Shown here: one piece after another, positions 35,439 to 43,472 of the stretch | Layout: the number at the start of each line of letters is the position of its first letter | Numbering within the stretch: position 1 is the stretch's first letter | NCBI RefSeq assembly: GCF_002024805.1 | Contig: NZ_CP014337.1 | Coordinates: forward strand, 3,472,001 to 3,536,000 | Source: Elizabethkingia bruuniana | GTDB taxonomy: Bacteria; Bacteroidota; Bacteroidia; Flavobacteriales; Weeksellaceae | Length of the DNA: 64,000 nucleotides | Direction of reading: 5' to 3' | The notes under the pieces: generated by a model | Told to the model about the DNA's origin: nothing | Databases searched by the model: none | What the model saw: the letters and a program-made list of their open reading frames with translations, nothing else | Program-made: the position numbers and the translations under genes

Positions 35439-37412
35439 TTAAAGCTCTTTTGCTTCCTCATTTATTGGGCTAACAGTATCATTCTCTGTCGTTGCAGAAA
35501 GTGGTTGCTCTGTTAACTCCGGATCCCAGGCTCTTTTTCCAAAGATTTCTTCCAGATCTTCTCTAAAAATAACTTCCTTATCTAATAACTTAGACGCTAA
35601 AGCATCCAATTTATTGCGATGAGTTGAAAGAATTTCTACAGCTCTCTGATACTGAGACTCTACAATTTTGGAAATTTCCTTATCTATAAGCTTAGCGGTT
35701 TCTTCTGAATATGGTTTTCCAAAAGAATATTCCTGCTGACCTGAGCTGTCATAATATGACAGGTTACCTACAGCATCACTTAGTCCGTAGATTGTTACCA
35801 TTGCCTGTGCCTGCTTAGTTACTCTTTCCAAATCGGAAAGGGCACCTGTAGAAATATTTCCGAATACAACCTGCTCTGCAGCTCTACCACCTAATGTTGC
35901 ACACATCTCGTCCAGCATTTGTTCAGTTGTAGTAAGTTGTCTTTCTTCCGGAAGATACCATGCTGCTCCAAGAGAACGTCCTCTTGGTACAATTGTAACC
36001 TTCAGTAAAGGTGCTGCATGTTCTACCAACCAGCTAACAGTAGCGTGACCTGCTTCATGGAAAGCAACTCTGCGTTTTTCAGATGGCTTAATTGCTTTAT
36101 TTTTCTTTTCAAGACCACCAATAATTCTGTCTACAGCATCCAGGAAGTCTTGTTTATTAACAGATTCATGCCCGTTTCTAGCTGCGATAAGAGCAGCTTC
36201 ATTACAAACATTGGCAATATCAGCCCCACTGAATCCAGGTGTTTGCTTCGCTAGGAAGTCAACATCTACAGAAGAATCCAGTTTAATTTTTTTAAGGTGA
36301 ACATTAAAGATTTGCTTACGCTCGTGCAATTCCGGAAGATCCACATAAATAGATCTGTCAAAACGTCCTGCACGCATTAATGCTTTATCCAGGATATCTG
36401 CACGGTTAGTAGCTGCCATTACAATAACGTTGGTATCAGTACCGAAACCATCCATTTCTGTCAACAACTGGTTTAGTGTATTTTCTCTTTCGTCGTTGCC
36501 ACCTGTAATATTTCCACGGCCTCTGGCTCTACCAATAGCATCAATCTCATCGATAAATATAATCGCCGGAGATTTTGCTTTTGCCTGTGCAAAAAGGTCA
36601 CGTACCCTGGATGCTCCTACCCCTACAAACATTTCCACAAAATCAGAACCTGAAAGTGAGAAGAAAGGAACTTTTGCTTCACCTGCTACAGCTTTTGCCA
36701 ATAAGGTTTTACCTGTTCCCGGAGGGCCTACTAAAAGAACACCTTTTGGTATTTTACCTCCTAACTTGGTGTATTTTTCAGAGTTTTTCAGAAAGTCTAC
36801 AACTTCCTGTACTTCTTCTTTAGCACCTTCTAAACCAGCAACATCTTTGAAGCTAACGTTTACTTTTTCTTTTTCATCAAAAAGTTTCGCTCTCGATTTT
36901 CCAATGTTAAAGATTTGGCCACCAGCCCCACCTGAGCCACCAGCTATCTTTCTGAAGAAGATATAATAGAATAAAACCATAATACCTACCCAAACCAGAA
37001 TATTCATAAGGAAACTACTCCATGGAGAGCTTTCCGTATCGAACGTAAGTTTAGATTTGATATTTGAATCTTTATCTGTGATAGCATTATAGCGTTCCTG
37101 AAAATACTTCAGGTCACCAATATTTACAGTAAAATCCGGGTTTTCTTTCATGAATCCCATCATTGGCGACGGAGTCGTTTTCTTCTTAGCCAATGCAGGA
37201 TCATTTTTAGCTTCAGGCGTTAAAAAAACCTGAGCAACGTCTGTATCTTTTAATACGACAACATTTTTGATTTTATTTTGACTCAATAATGCATAAAAAC
37301 TTTTCTCATCTAGTTTTCTGGTGTCCGATGAAGACATTAAACCAGGAAGGAAAAGCATAAGCAATACTGCTGCAAAGATTAAATAAAACCAATTAAATCC
37401 TTTACTTTTCAT
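35439..37412 (-). CDS. ftsH: ATP-dependent zinc metalloprotease FtsH
   Basis: 657 aa. Two membrane segments (about 7-24 and 132-152) flank a periplasmic domain. The AAA+ domain has Walker A GPPGTGKT (about 228-235), Walker B IIFIDEID and the second-region-of-homology arginines, and the M41 protease domain has HEAGH with H452, E453 and H456. The C-terminus is Glu/Thr/Ser-rich. FtsH degrades membrane proteins and regulators at the inner membrane. rsfS lies 37 bp upstream on the same strand and the LUD gene 46 bp downstream. Confidence 0.97.
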   Translation of the reverse strand: MKSKGFNWFYLIFAAVLLMLFLPGLMSSSDTRKLDEKSFYALLSQNKIKNVVVLKDTDVAQVFLTPEAKNDPALAKKKTTPSPMMGFMKENPDFTVNIGDLKYFQERYNAITDKDSNIKSKLTFDTESSPWSSFLMNILVWVGIMVLFYYIFFRKIAGGSGGAGGQIFNIGKSRAKLFDEKEKVNVSFKDVAGLEGAKEEVQEVVDFLKNSEKYTKLGGKIPKGVLLVGPPGTGKTLLAKAVAGEAKVPFFSLSGSDFVEMFVGVGASRVRDLFAQAKAKSPAIIFIDEIDAIGRARGRGNITGGNDERENTLNQLLTEMDGFGTDTNVIVMAATNRADILDKALMRAGRFDRSIYVDLPELHERKQIFNVHLKKIKLDSSVDVDFLAKQTPGFSGADIANVCNEAALIAARNGHESVNKQDFLDAVDRIIGGLEKKNKAIKPSEKRRVAFHEAGHATVSWLVEHAAPLLKVTIVPRGRSLGAAWYLPEERQLTTTEQMLDEMCATLGGRAAEQVVFGNISTGALSDLERVTKQAQAMVTIYGLSDAVGNLSYYDSSGQQEYSFGKPYSEETAKLIDKEISKIVESQYQRAVEILSTHRNKLDALASKLLDKEVIFREDLEEIFGKRAWDPELTEQPLSATTENDTVSPINEEAKEL

Positions 37413-37448
37413 TACTTCTTTTAAATAATTAGGAGAGCGTTCTCTCTG

Positions 37449-37811
37449 TTAAGATTCTATTTTTGTGACTTTGGCATCCCCCCAAAGGCTTTCAATATCG
37501 TAATATTCACGAATATGTCTTTGGAAGATATGCACAACAACCGATACATAGTCTACTAATACCCACAATGAGTTTTCAGCACCTTCCACATGCCATGGAC
37601 GATCCTGTAGTTCATTTCTTACTTTCTTTTCTACATTTCCTGCGATTGCTGAAACCTGTGTATTAGAATTGGCACTACATATAATAAATGTATCGGCAAC
37701 TGTATTTTCAATATGCGAGAGATCAAGAACTTGGATATCCTCACCTTTAGTATCCTGAATCGCTTCTAGTATTTTGTCTATTAGTTGCTGTTTTTCTGTA
37801 TTTTTACTCAT
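37449..37811 (-). CDS. rsfS: Ribosomal silencing factor RsfS
   Basis: 120 aa DUF143/Iojap-family protein with the typical ENTVADTFIICSANSNTQVSA split core (about 46-66) and ERxxxWVLVDYVSVVVHIF-like C-terminal part. RsfS binds uL14 and blocks joining of the subunits during nutrient limitation. First gene of the minus cluster rsfS-ftsH-LUD-cdsA-psd, divergent from birA by 68 bp. Confidence 0.93.
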   Translation of the reverse strand: MSKNTEKQQLIDKILEAIQDTKGEDIQVLDLSHIENTVADTFIICSANSNTQVSAIAGNVEKKVRNELQDRPWHVEGAENSLWVLVDYVSVVVHIFQRHIREYYDIESLWGDAKVTKIES

Positions 37812-37879
37812 TCAAAAAATTGTAATATTTGCAAAGTTACTTTTTTTTATCTCAAATCCTCTTTAATTAGCTTTAAAAA

Positions 37880-38599
37880 ATGAACAGCCTGCTTTACCTT
37901 CCAAGTGTTGGATCCACAAACGATATCGTTTCTGAACTTGCAAATCCAAACGCTACAGGAATATCCTCCGTATATACATTTGACCAGACCAAAGGACGTG
38001 GACAATATGGCAACACCTGGAAAATTCCAAAAGATAAGAACGTGGCTTACTCTTTTATCTTACCAACAAAGCTAGTGAGATTGTCTCCAAATCTATTCAA
38101 CTTCTATACCGCTTTGTTACTTCGTGACTTTATTGTCAAAATTACCGATAAAGAGGCAAAAGTGAAGTGGCCCAACGATATAATTCTGCAAAATAAAAAA
38201 ATTGTGGGAATTCTCATAGAGAAAATTACAGTGGAACATGTAGATTATTATATTGCAGGTTTTGGAGTAAATGTTCTTCAGGATAATTTTGAGGAGATTA
38301 CAAAAGCGGGTTCTATAAAGACACAAACTGGTTTAAGCTTCGACCTGCATCAGTTTGCAGAAAATATGCACAATCATTTTTCTGAGCATCTTGTTCAGTT
38401 TCCTTCAGATGAAGAAGTGTTGGCACGATACAATGAGGCATTGTTCCGAAAAGACCAGATATCCGTGTTTGAGATTAACAATATCAGACAAAATGGCATC
38501 ATAAGATATGTTGACAAAGACGGTTATCTAAATGTAGAACTGGAAAATGAAAACGAAATGAAAAAGTTTTTCCACAAAGAAATCACCCTGCTTTATTGA
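37880..38599 (+). CDS. birA: Biotin--[acetyl-CoA carboxylase] ligase
   Basis: 239 aa. The catalytic core has SVGSTNDIVSEL at the N-terminus, the biotinyl-AMP loop KGRGQYGNTW (about 43-52) and VKWPNDI (about 93-99). The N-terminal HTH of E. coli BirA is missing, so it attaches biotin but cannot act as a biotin-operon repressor. It is divergent from rsfS. Its 3' end overlaps the convergent permease gene by 7 bp. Confidence 0.93.
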   Translation: MNSLLYLPSVGSTNDIVSELANPNATGISSVYTFDQTKGRGQYGNTWKIPKDKNVAYSFILPTKLVRLSPNLFNFYTALLLRDFIVKITDKEAKVKWPNDIILQNKKIVGILIEKITVEHVDYYIAGFGVNVLQDNFEEITKAGSIKTQTGLSFDLHQFAENMHNHFSEHLVQFPSDEEVLARYNEALFRKDQISVFEINNIRQNGIIRYVDKDGYLNVELENENEMKKFFHKEITLLY

Positions 38600-39687
38600 T
38601 TAGCACGCTTCCAGTATAGATAGAACGCAATCGGAGCAAATACAATATTCGGGAGCCACATAGCCACCAAAGGTGATAAAGTTTGTGAAGAGGAAACCAG
38701 TTTCAGCACTTCGAATGAGAAGACAAAGACAAAGGCCAGGGCAATACCAATTGCCAGGTTTGCTCCAAGTCCTCCTCTTTTCTTCTGGGAAGAAAGTGAT
38801 AGTGCCAAAAAGGTTAGTATAATAATAGAAAAAGGCATGGCAGTACGCAGATGCAGCTCATTCTGATAGGCGGCAACATTTGCATTACCTTTCCTTCTTT
38901 CGTTATTGATAAACTTAATAAGTTCGGGTGTTGTCTTGTTTTCACCGACAAGTTCATCCGGGAAAATTTCTTCAGGAGATGCCCCCAGCTTCTGGTACTT
39001 TGTATCTCCTTTAGCTAGTTTTTCGGTATCATCTTTATTCACCCACTTTTCGTAATAATTGGTCAGCATGAAGCTTTTCTTCTTTTCTTCCCACACCATA
39101 TCACTTGAAGTAAGCTGATAAATCAGTCGTCTGTTTTTATCAAATTTCTGATAAAGATAGGAGAAACCTCTTTTCTCTTTAGGATTATAGCTATTGATAA
39201 AAACATACTCTGTAGGCGATAACTGTGTAGAAATCTGACGGCTATCCGTAAATTTACTTCTATTGGCCGCACTATAGGTATAGATGATTAGCTTATTTTT
39301 CTTAATATTCGCCCATGGCAATATAAAGTGATTAATTGCCAGTGCAGAAAATGCCAGTAATAAAGCGGCAATAAGATAAGGCTTGGCAAATCTGTGAAAG
39401 CTGGCTCCACTACTAATAATAGCTACAATTTCGGTATTATTGGCCATTCTCGATGTAAAGAAAATAACCGAAATAAATACCAGAATAGACATAAAGGTTA
39501 TAACAAGATATACTAACCAGTATGGATAAAAATGGATCAGAAAGTAACTTGTTGTAAAACCATTACTTTCAATACGCGGAATCTTTGCCTGAACGTCTAT
39601 CACCAATACAATAATAGACAGCAATGCCAACATAAATCCCAGGGTTCCCAGGAATTTCCGGATAATATATTTATCTATAATCTTCAA
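38593..39687 (-). CDS. LptF/LptG-family permease (YjgP/YjgQ)
   Basis: 364 aa with three N-terminal membrane segments (about 13-32, 52-76, 102-122), a periplasmic beta-jellyroll-like domain (about 130-270) and three C-terminal segments (about 283-360). The family builds the permease of the lipopolysaccharide exporter with LptB. The gene follows tgt by 3 bp on the minus strand and so is probably cotranscribed with it. Which of F or G it is cannot be decided here. Confidence 0.88.
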   Translation of the reverse strand: MKIIDKYIIRKFLGTLGFMLALLSIIVLVIDVQAKIPRIESNGFTTSYFLIHFYPYWLVYLVITFMSILVFISVIFFTSRMANNTEIVAIISSGASFHRFAKPYLIAALLLAFSALAINHFILPWANIKKNKLIIYTYSAANRSKFTDSRQISTQLSPTEYVFINSYNPKEKRGFSYLYQKFDKNRRLIYQLTSSDMVWEEKKKSFMLTNYYEKWVNKDDTEKLAKGDTKYQKLGASPEEIFPDELVGENKTTPELIKFINNERRKGNANVAAYQNELHLRTAMPFSIIILTFLALSLSSQKKRGGLGANLAIGIALAFVFVFSFEVLKLVSSSQTLSPLVAMWLPNIVFAPIAFYLYWKRANQ

Positions 39688-39690
39688 GGA

Positions 39691-40827
39691 CTACATTCTG
39701 CTTTTTAGTTGTGGAATAATGCTATCTTTCCATTCATAGAAATCTCCTGCTAAGATATGTTCTCTTGCGACTTTTACCAAATCTAAATAAAAAGCAAGAT
39801 TATGAATAGAAGCAATCTGTTTTCCTAAATATTCTCTTGCTGAGAATAAGTGTCTTACATATGCTTTTGTATATTCCTGATCTACATATGATGTACCAAA
39901 TTCGTCTAGCGGAGAAAAATCATTCTTCCATTTTTCGTTCTTGATATTGATAACACCACCCCATGTGAACAACATACCATTTCTGGCATTACGGGTCGGC
40001 ATTACACAATCCATCATATCGATACCATTACCTATAGATTCTAGAATATTCCATGGTGTCCCAACCCCCATCAGATAACGAGGTTTATCTTTAGGAAGAA
40101 TATCTGTTACTTCATCTGTAATTCTGTACATTTCCTCTTCCGGTTCACCAACAGAAAGGCCACCAATGGCGTTTCCTTCAGCTCCTGCCTCAGCAATAAC
40201 TTCCGCAGAAGCTTTTCTAAGATCCGAATATACAGATCCCTGAACGATCGGAAACAATCTTTGTTTGTGTCCATAATATTCGGGATTATTTTCCGTCCAT
40301 TCAATACATCTCTTCAGCCATCTATGCGTAAGTTCCATAGAAAGCTTTGCCTGATTGTATTCACATGGATATGGAGTACATTCATCAAATGCCATAAAAA
40401 TATCTGCACCAATTTTACGCTGAATTTCCATAGAAACTTCAGGTGAGATAAAATGATAACTTCCGTCGATATGAGATTTGAATTTCACACCTTCTTCAGT
40501 CATCTTACGGCTGGAAGCCAGTGAAAAAACTTGAAAACCACCACTATCTGTAAGAATAGGACCGTTCCAGTTCATAAATTTATGTAAACCGCCTGCATTT
40601 TGCATAACCTCCATACCTGGCCTCAGGTACAGGTGATAAGTATTTCCCAGGATAATCTGAGCTTTAATATCGTCTCTCAGTTCTCTCTGATGAACAGTTT
40701 TCACTGTTGCTACAGTACCCACCGGCATAAATATAGGCGTCTGTATTTTACCATGATCTGTTGTAATAACACCAGCTCTGGCCTTACCTTTTGCTGAAAA
40801 TTGTTCTACTTCAAAAAACTTCTCCAT
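39691..40827 (-). CDS. tgt: tRNA-guanine (queuine) transglycosylase
   Basis: 378 aa. It exchanges guanine 34 of tRNAs with GUN anticodons for preQ1. Signature regions are visible: ILTDSGGFQVFSL (about 92-104, catalytic Asp), SVGEPEEEMY and MDCVMPTRNARNG (about 274-286, nucleophile Asp). The zinc motif CxCxxC, expected near residues 312-320, is replaced by a Cys-free stretch (GTSYVDQEY); the His in SIHNL is kept. So the structural zinc site is probably lost or altered. It lies 3 bp after the DUF4296 gene. Confidence 0.94.
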   Translation of the reverse strand: MEKFFEVEQFSAKGKARAGVITTDHGKIQTPIFMPVGTVATVKTVHQRELRDDIKAQIILGNTYHLYLRPGMEVMQNAGGLHKFMNWNGPILTDSGGFQVFSLASSRKMTEEGVKFKSHIDGSYHFISPEVSMEIQRKIGADIFMAFDECTPYPCEYNQAKLSMELTHRWLKRCIEWTENNPEYYGHKQRLFPIVQGSVYSDLRKASAEVIAEAGAEGNAIGGLSVGEPEEEMYRITDEVTDILPKDKPRYLMGVGTPWNILESIGNGIDMMDCVMPTRNARNGMLFTWGGVINIKNEKWKNDFSPLDEFGTSYVDQEYTKAYVRHLFSAREYLGKQIASIHNLAFYLDLVKVAREHILAGDFYEWKDSIIPQLKSRM

Positions 40828-40830
40828 ATG

Positions 40831-41184
40831 TTATTTCGGAACTTCAGTTCCTTTATTTTTCTTTTTAATATATGCTTCCAGTTTCGGATCCTTTTTCATC
40901 AACTTCTTTTCTGCCGATTCAAAAATAGATTCCATTTGTTTTTGGGATATGTAATAGTTATAGCTATCCATAAAAACAGTTCCTGTAATTTTATGTTGCT
41001 GCAAAATATATTTGCTTGTTCCCTCCATATTAGCTTGCGGATTTATATTCAATGCTCCATCATAAATGGCCATCTCCACAAAAATATCCGCCATTTCGTC
41101 TTTAGAAATAAGCTTCTTTGGTTTATCCACCTGCGAGCATGCAGAAAGGAACACTATAAATATGAAAAAAAATAGTTTTCTCAT
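40831..41184 (-). CDS. DUF4296 lipoprotein
   Basis: 117 aa from the ATG at 41184. It has a lipoprotein signal peptide with lipobox LSAC (about residue 14), then a mostly helical, Lys-rich DUF4296 domain. The start is set by an ATGA overlap with the stop of the glycosyltransferase gene (41181-41184), a common coupling signal. Family of Bacteroidota lipoproteins without a known role. Cotranscribed with a glycosyltransferase, tgt and the LptG-like gene. Confidence 0.82.
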   Translation of the reverse strand: MRKLFFFIFIVFLSACSQVDKPKKLISKDEMADIFVEMAIYDGALNINPQANMEGTSKYILQQHKITGTVFMDSYNYYISQKQMESIFESAEKKLMKKDPKLEAYIKKKNKGTEVPK

Positions 41185-41897
41185 AATCTGTTTATTATAC
41201 TTTTCCACTTCAGGTTGAGCACTCCGAATAAAGCCTCCTGAAAAATGTTTGCACTCATTTTTGATTCACCCTTAGTTCTGTCTGTAAAAATAATAGGGAC
41301 TTCAACAATTTTAAAGCCTTTTTTATAGGTCCGGAATTTCATCTCGATCTGAAATCCATAACCTCTTAGTTTAATTTTGTCTAAACCTATTTCTTCCAGC
41401 ACTTTTCTGGAGAAACATACAAATCCGGCAGTCGTATCATGAATTGGTACTCCCAAAATAAAACGTACATACTTGGAAGCAAAGTAAGAAAGCAATACTC
41501 TGCCCATAGGCCAGTTTACCACATTTACTCCTTTGGAATAACGCGATCCGATAGTCATATCAGCATCCTGGCAAGCTTCATATAGTTTTGGTAAATCATT
41601 TGGGTTGTGCGAAAAATCGGCATCCATCTCGAATATATAATCATAACCATTCTCCAAAGCCCATTTAAACCCATGGATATAAGCCTTCCCTAATCCGTCT
41701 TTTACTTGTCTTACACTAAGAAAAACCTTCCCTGTGTAAACAGGCATAAGATCCTCTACAATACTGGCAGTACCGTCCGGAGAGGAATCATCTACCACCA
41801 GAATATGAAAATCCTGCTGCAAATCCATTACAGCTTTTATAATATCAGCAATGTTTTCTTTCTCGTTGAAAGTTGGGATAACGACTAATTTTTTCAT
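41181..41897 (-). CDS. Polyprenol monophosphomannose synthase-like glycosyltransferase (GT2)
   Basis: 238 aa from the ATG at 41897. GT-A fold with VVIPTFNEKENI at the start, VVDDSSPDGT (about 35-44) and the metal-binding DADFSHNP (about 92-99), as in Dpm1-type enzymes that move mannose or another sugar from a nucleotide donor to a polyprenyl phosphate. No membrane helix at the C-terminus. An in-frame ATG 84 bp upstream is disfavoured because the -7 element TATCTTTG (41910-41917) lies between it and this start. Confidence 0.88.
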   Translation of the reverse strand: MKKLVVIPTFNEKENIADIIKAVMDLQQDFHILVVDDSSPDGTASIVEDLMPVYTGKVFLSVRQVKDGLGKAYIHGFKWALENGYDYIFEMDADFSHNPNDLPKLYEACQDADMTIGSRYSKGVNVVNWPMGRVLLSYFASKYVRFILGVPIHDTTAGFVCFSRKVLEEIGLDKIKLRGYGFQIEMKFRTYKKGFKIVEVPIIFTDRTKGESKMSANIFQEALFGVLNLKWKSIINRL

Positions 41898-41909
41898 ACA
41901 AATCGAGCA

Positions 41910-41917
41910 CAAAGATA
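41910..41917 (-). promoter_or_regulatory. -7 promoter element of the glycosyltransferase operon
   Basis: The minus strand reads TATCTTTG, predicting transcription from near 41904, about 7 nt before the ATG at 41897. The -33 element is not convincing. It lies back to back with the promoter of the DUF4271 gene. Confidence 0.5.
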
Positions 41918-41935
41918 AGTTATTCTGATCTAAAT

Positions 41936-41966
41936 TTTGTACAGGAGATGAATGTGTGTACTTTTG
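41936..41966 (+). promoter_or_regulatory. Promoter of the DUF4271 gene
   Basis: TTTG (41936-41939), 19 nt, TACTTTTG (41959-41966): a full consensus Bacteroidota promoter. It predicts transcription from about 41972, downstream of the longest ORF start at 41948, and therefore moves the start of the gene. Confidence 0.75.
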
Positions 41967-41980
41967 CAAAAAAAAAATCA

Positions 41981-42625
41981 TTGATTAGAATTGTAGAAAA
42001 CAATGACTGGGTAATCTACAGTATCTTAGGTATTGCTATAATATATATTATATCGTCCAGGGTGCTGAATAAAGATATTTCTTTTGTAGAGCATCTGCGG
42101 CTTTCTATAGAAGATAGCAGCAATATCTTTATCAACTGGTTTATTTCCGGTTTTATTTATGTTTTCATCTTATCTGTTTTTTTATCACAGTATATTCCTG
42201 TTGTACCAAGATTTATTAATGATCATATAAACCTTGGCGGCTATACTCTCAATAAGTTTGGTTTTATCTTTATTACCTACCTATTATTATACGGAATAAA
42301 ATGTGTCTTATCTTATCTGTTTTTTGCCAGCTCCGGCAATGCAGATCGCTGGAAGTCATATACTTTCAACATTAACAAGTTCTTCCGGATTATTATTTTG
42401 CTATTTTGTGCACTTACACTAGTTCACTATTTCTATCCTATAGATCACTTCCGGGTGTTCAATTATTACATAGGAATGCTGGTTTTTATCTTTGCCGGCA
42501 AAATAGCATTTCTACTTTTTAACAGGAATCCTACTCTTCCTAAAGAATGGTATTATAAATTTTTGTATATTTGCACACTCCAAATTTTACCTCATTTGGT
42601 AGTATGGAAATTTTTATTTTTTTAG
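41981..42625 (+). CDS. DUF4271 family membrane protein (TTG start)
   Basis: About 214 aa from the TTG at 41981. Several membrane segments, the first near residues 12-25. The N-terminal RIVENNDWV and length match DUF4271, a Bacteroidota family of unknown function. The longest reading frame starts at ATG 41948, but that codon lies inside the promoter, between the -33 and -7 elements; the TTG lies about 9 nt after the predicted transcription start. The hemD gene follows by 19 bp, an arrangement frequent in the phylum. Confidence 0.78.
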   Translation: MIRIVENNDWVIYSILGIAIIYIISSRVLNKDISFVEHLRLSIEDSSNIFINWFISGFIYVFILSVFLSQYIPVVPRFINDHINLGGYTLNKFGFIFITYLLLYGIKCVLSYLFFASSGNADRWKSYTFNINKFFRIIILLFCALTLVHYFYPIDHFRVFNYYIGMLVFIFAGKIAFLLFNRNPTLPKEWYYKFLYICTLQILPHLVVWKFLFF

Positions 42626-42644
42626 TCATTATAAAAATAAATTG

Positions 42645-43388
42645 ATGAAAGTAAAGTCCGTTCTAGTCTCTCAACCAGCTCCTAACTTAGCTACATCACC
42701 TTATGGTGAGATAGCTAAAAAAGAAAAGGTGAAGATTGATTTTAGACCTTTTATACATGTAGAAGGAGCAGATGCGAAAGAACTTCGTTCTCAAAAAATA
42801 GATCTTAGTCAGTACACTGGTATTATTTTTACCAGTAAGAATGCTATTGACCATTACTTCCGCTTAGCAGAAGAGATGCGCTTTGCTGTACCAGATTCTA
42901 TGCGATACATTTGCCAGTCTGAAGCTGTAGCCAACTACCTTCAGAAGCATATTGTCTATAGAAAAAGAAAAATCAGCTTTGGTGAAAAAACAGCAAAAGA
43001 TCTTTTACCATTATTAAAGAAGCATAATACTGAAAAATATCTTCTTCCATCTTCTGACGTTTTCACAGAGGACATCCCTAATGTACTAAATGAAGCTGGC
43101 GTAGAATGGAAAAGAGCTATTATGTACAGAACAGTTTGCAGCAACCTGCAAGATGTTAACATAAAAGAGTATGATCTTGTGATATTCTTTAGTCCACAGG
43201 GCGTGCGTTCTCTATTTGAGAACTTCCCGGACTTCAAACAGGAAGACACTAAGATCGGAGTATTCGGGCTAACAACCCAGCAGGCAGCAGAAGAGCTTAA
43301 ACTTCGTGTAGATCTTATGGCTCCTACAAAAGAATCTCCTTCTATGACAATGGCTTTGGAAAAGTTTATCAAAGCTAACAACAAGTAA
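42645..43388 (+). CDS. hemD: Uroporphyrinogen-III synthase
   Basis: 247 aa from the ATG at 42645 (an in-frame TTG lies immediately before). It has the HemD bilobal pattern: VLVSQPAP at the start, YTGIIFTSKNAIDHYF (about 54-69) and LVIFFSPQGVRSLFE (about 172-186). It cyclises hydroxymethylbilane to uroporphyrinogen III for heme synthesis. It probably shares an mRNA with the DUF4271 gene. The terminator at 43411 follows. Confidence 0.9.
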   Translation: MKVKSVLVSQPAPNLATSPYGEIAKKEKVKIDFRPFIHVEGADAKELRSQKIDLSQYTGIIFTSKNAIDHYFRLAEEMRFAVPDSMRYICQSEAVANYLQKHIVYRKRKISFGEKTAKDLLPLLKKHNTEKYLLPSSDVFTEDIPNVLNEAGVEWKRAIMYRTVCSNLQDVNIKEYDLVIFFSPQGVRSLFENFPDFKQEDTKIGVFGLTTQQAAEELKLRVDLMAPTKESPSMTMALEKFIKANNK

Positions 43389-43410
43389 AAATCTATAAAT
43401 AATACAAAAG

Positions 43411-43445
43411 CCATCATTACCTTCGGGTTGTGATGGTTTTTTATT
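43411..43445 (+). terminator. Terminator after hemD
   Basis: The stem CCATCA/TGATGG is extended inward by ACC/GGT around a TTCG tetraloop (43411-43436), with one mismatch and a wobble pair, and followed by TTTTTT. Confidence 0.8.
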
Positions 43446-43472
43446 TAACTTTAATTTTTTATTCACTTATAA

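Noticed and set aside
36430-36966. 178-codon ORF on the plus strand across ftsH
   Set aside because: Antisense to the conserved AAA+ domain of ftsH; no independent promoter or protein-like motifs.
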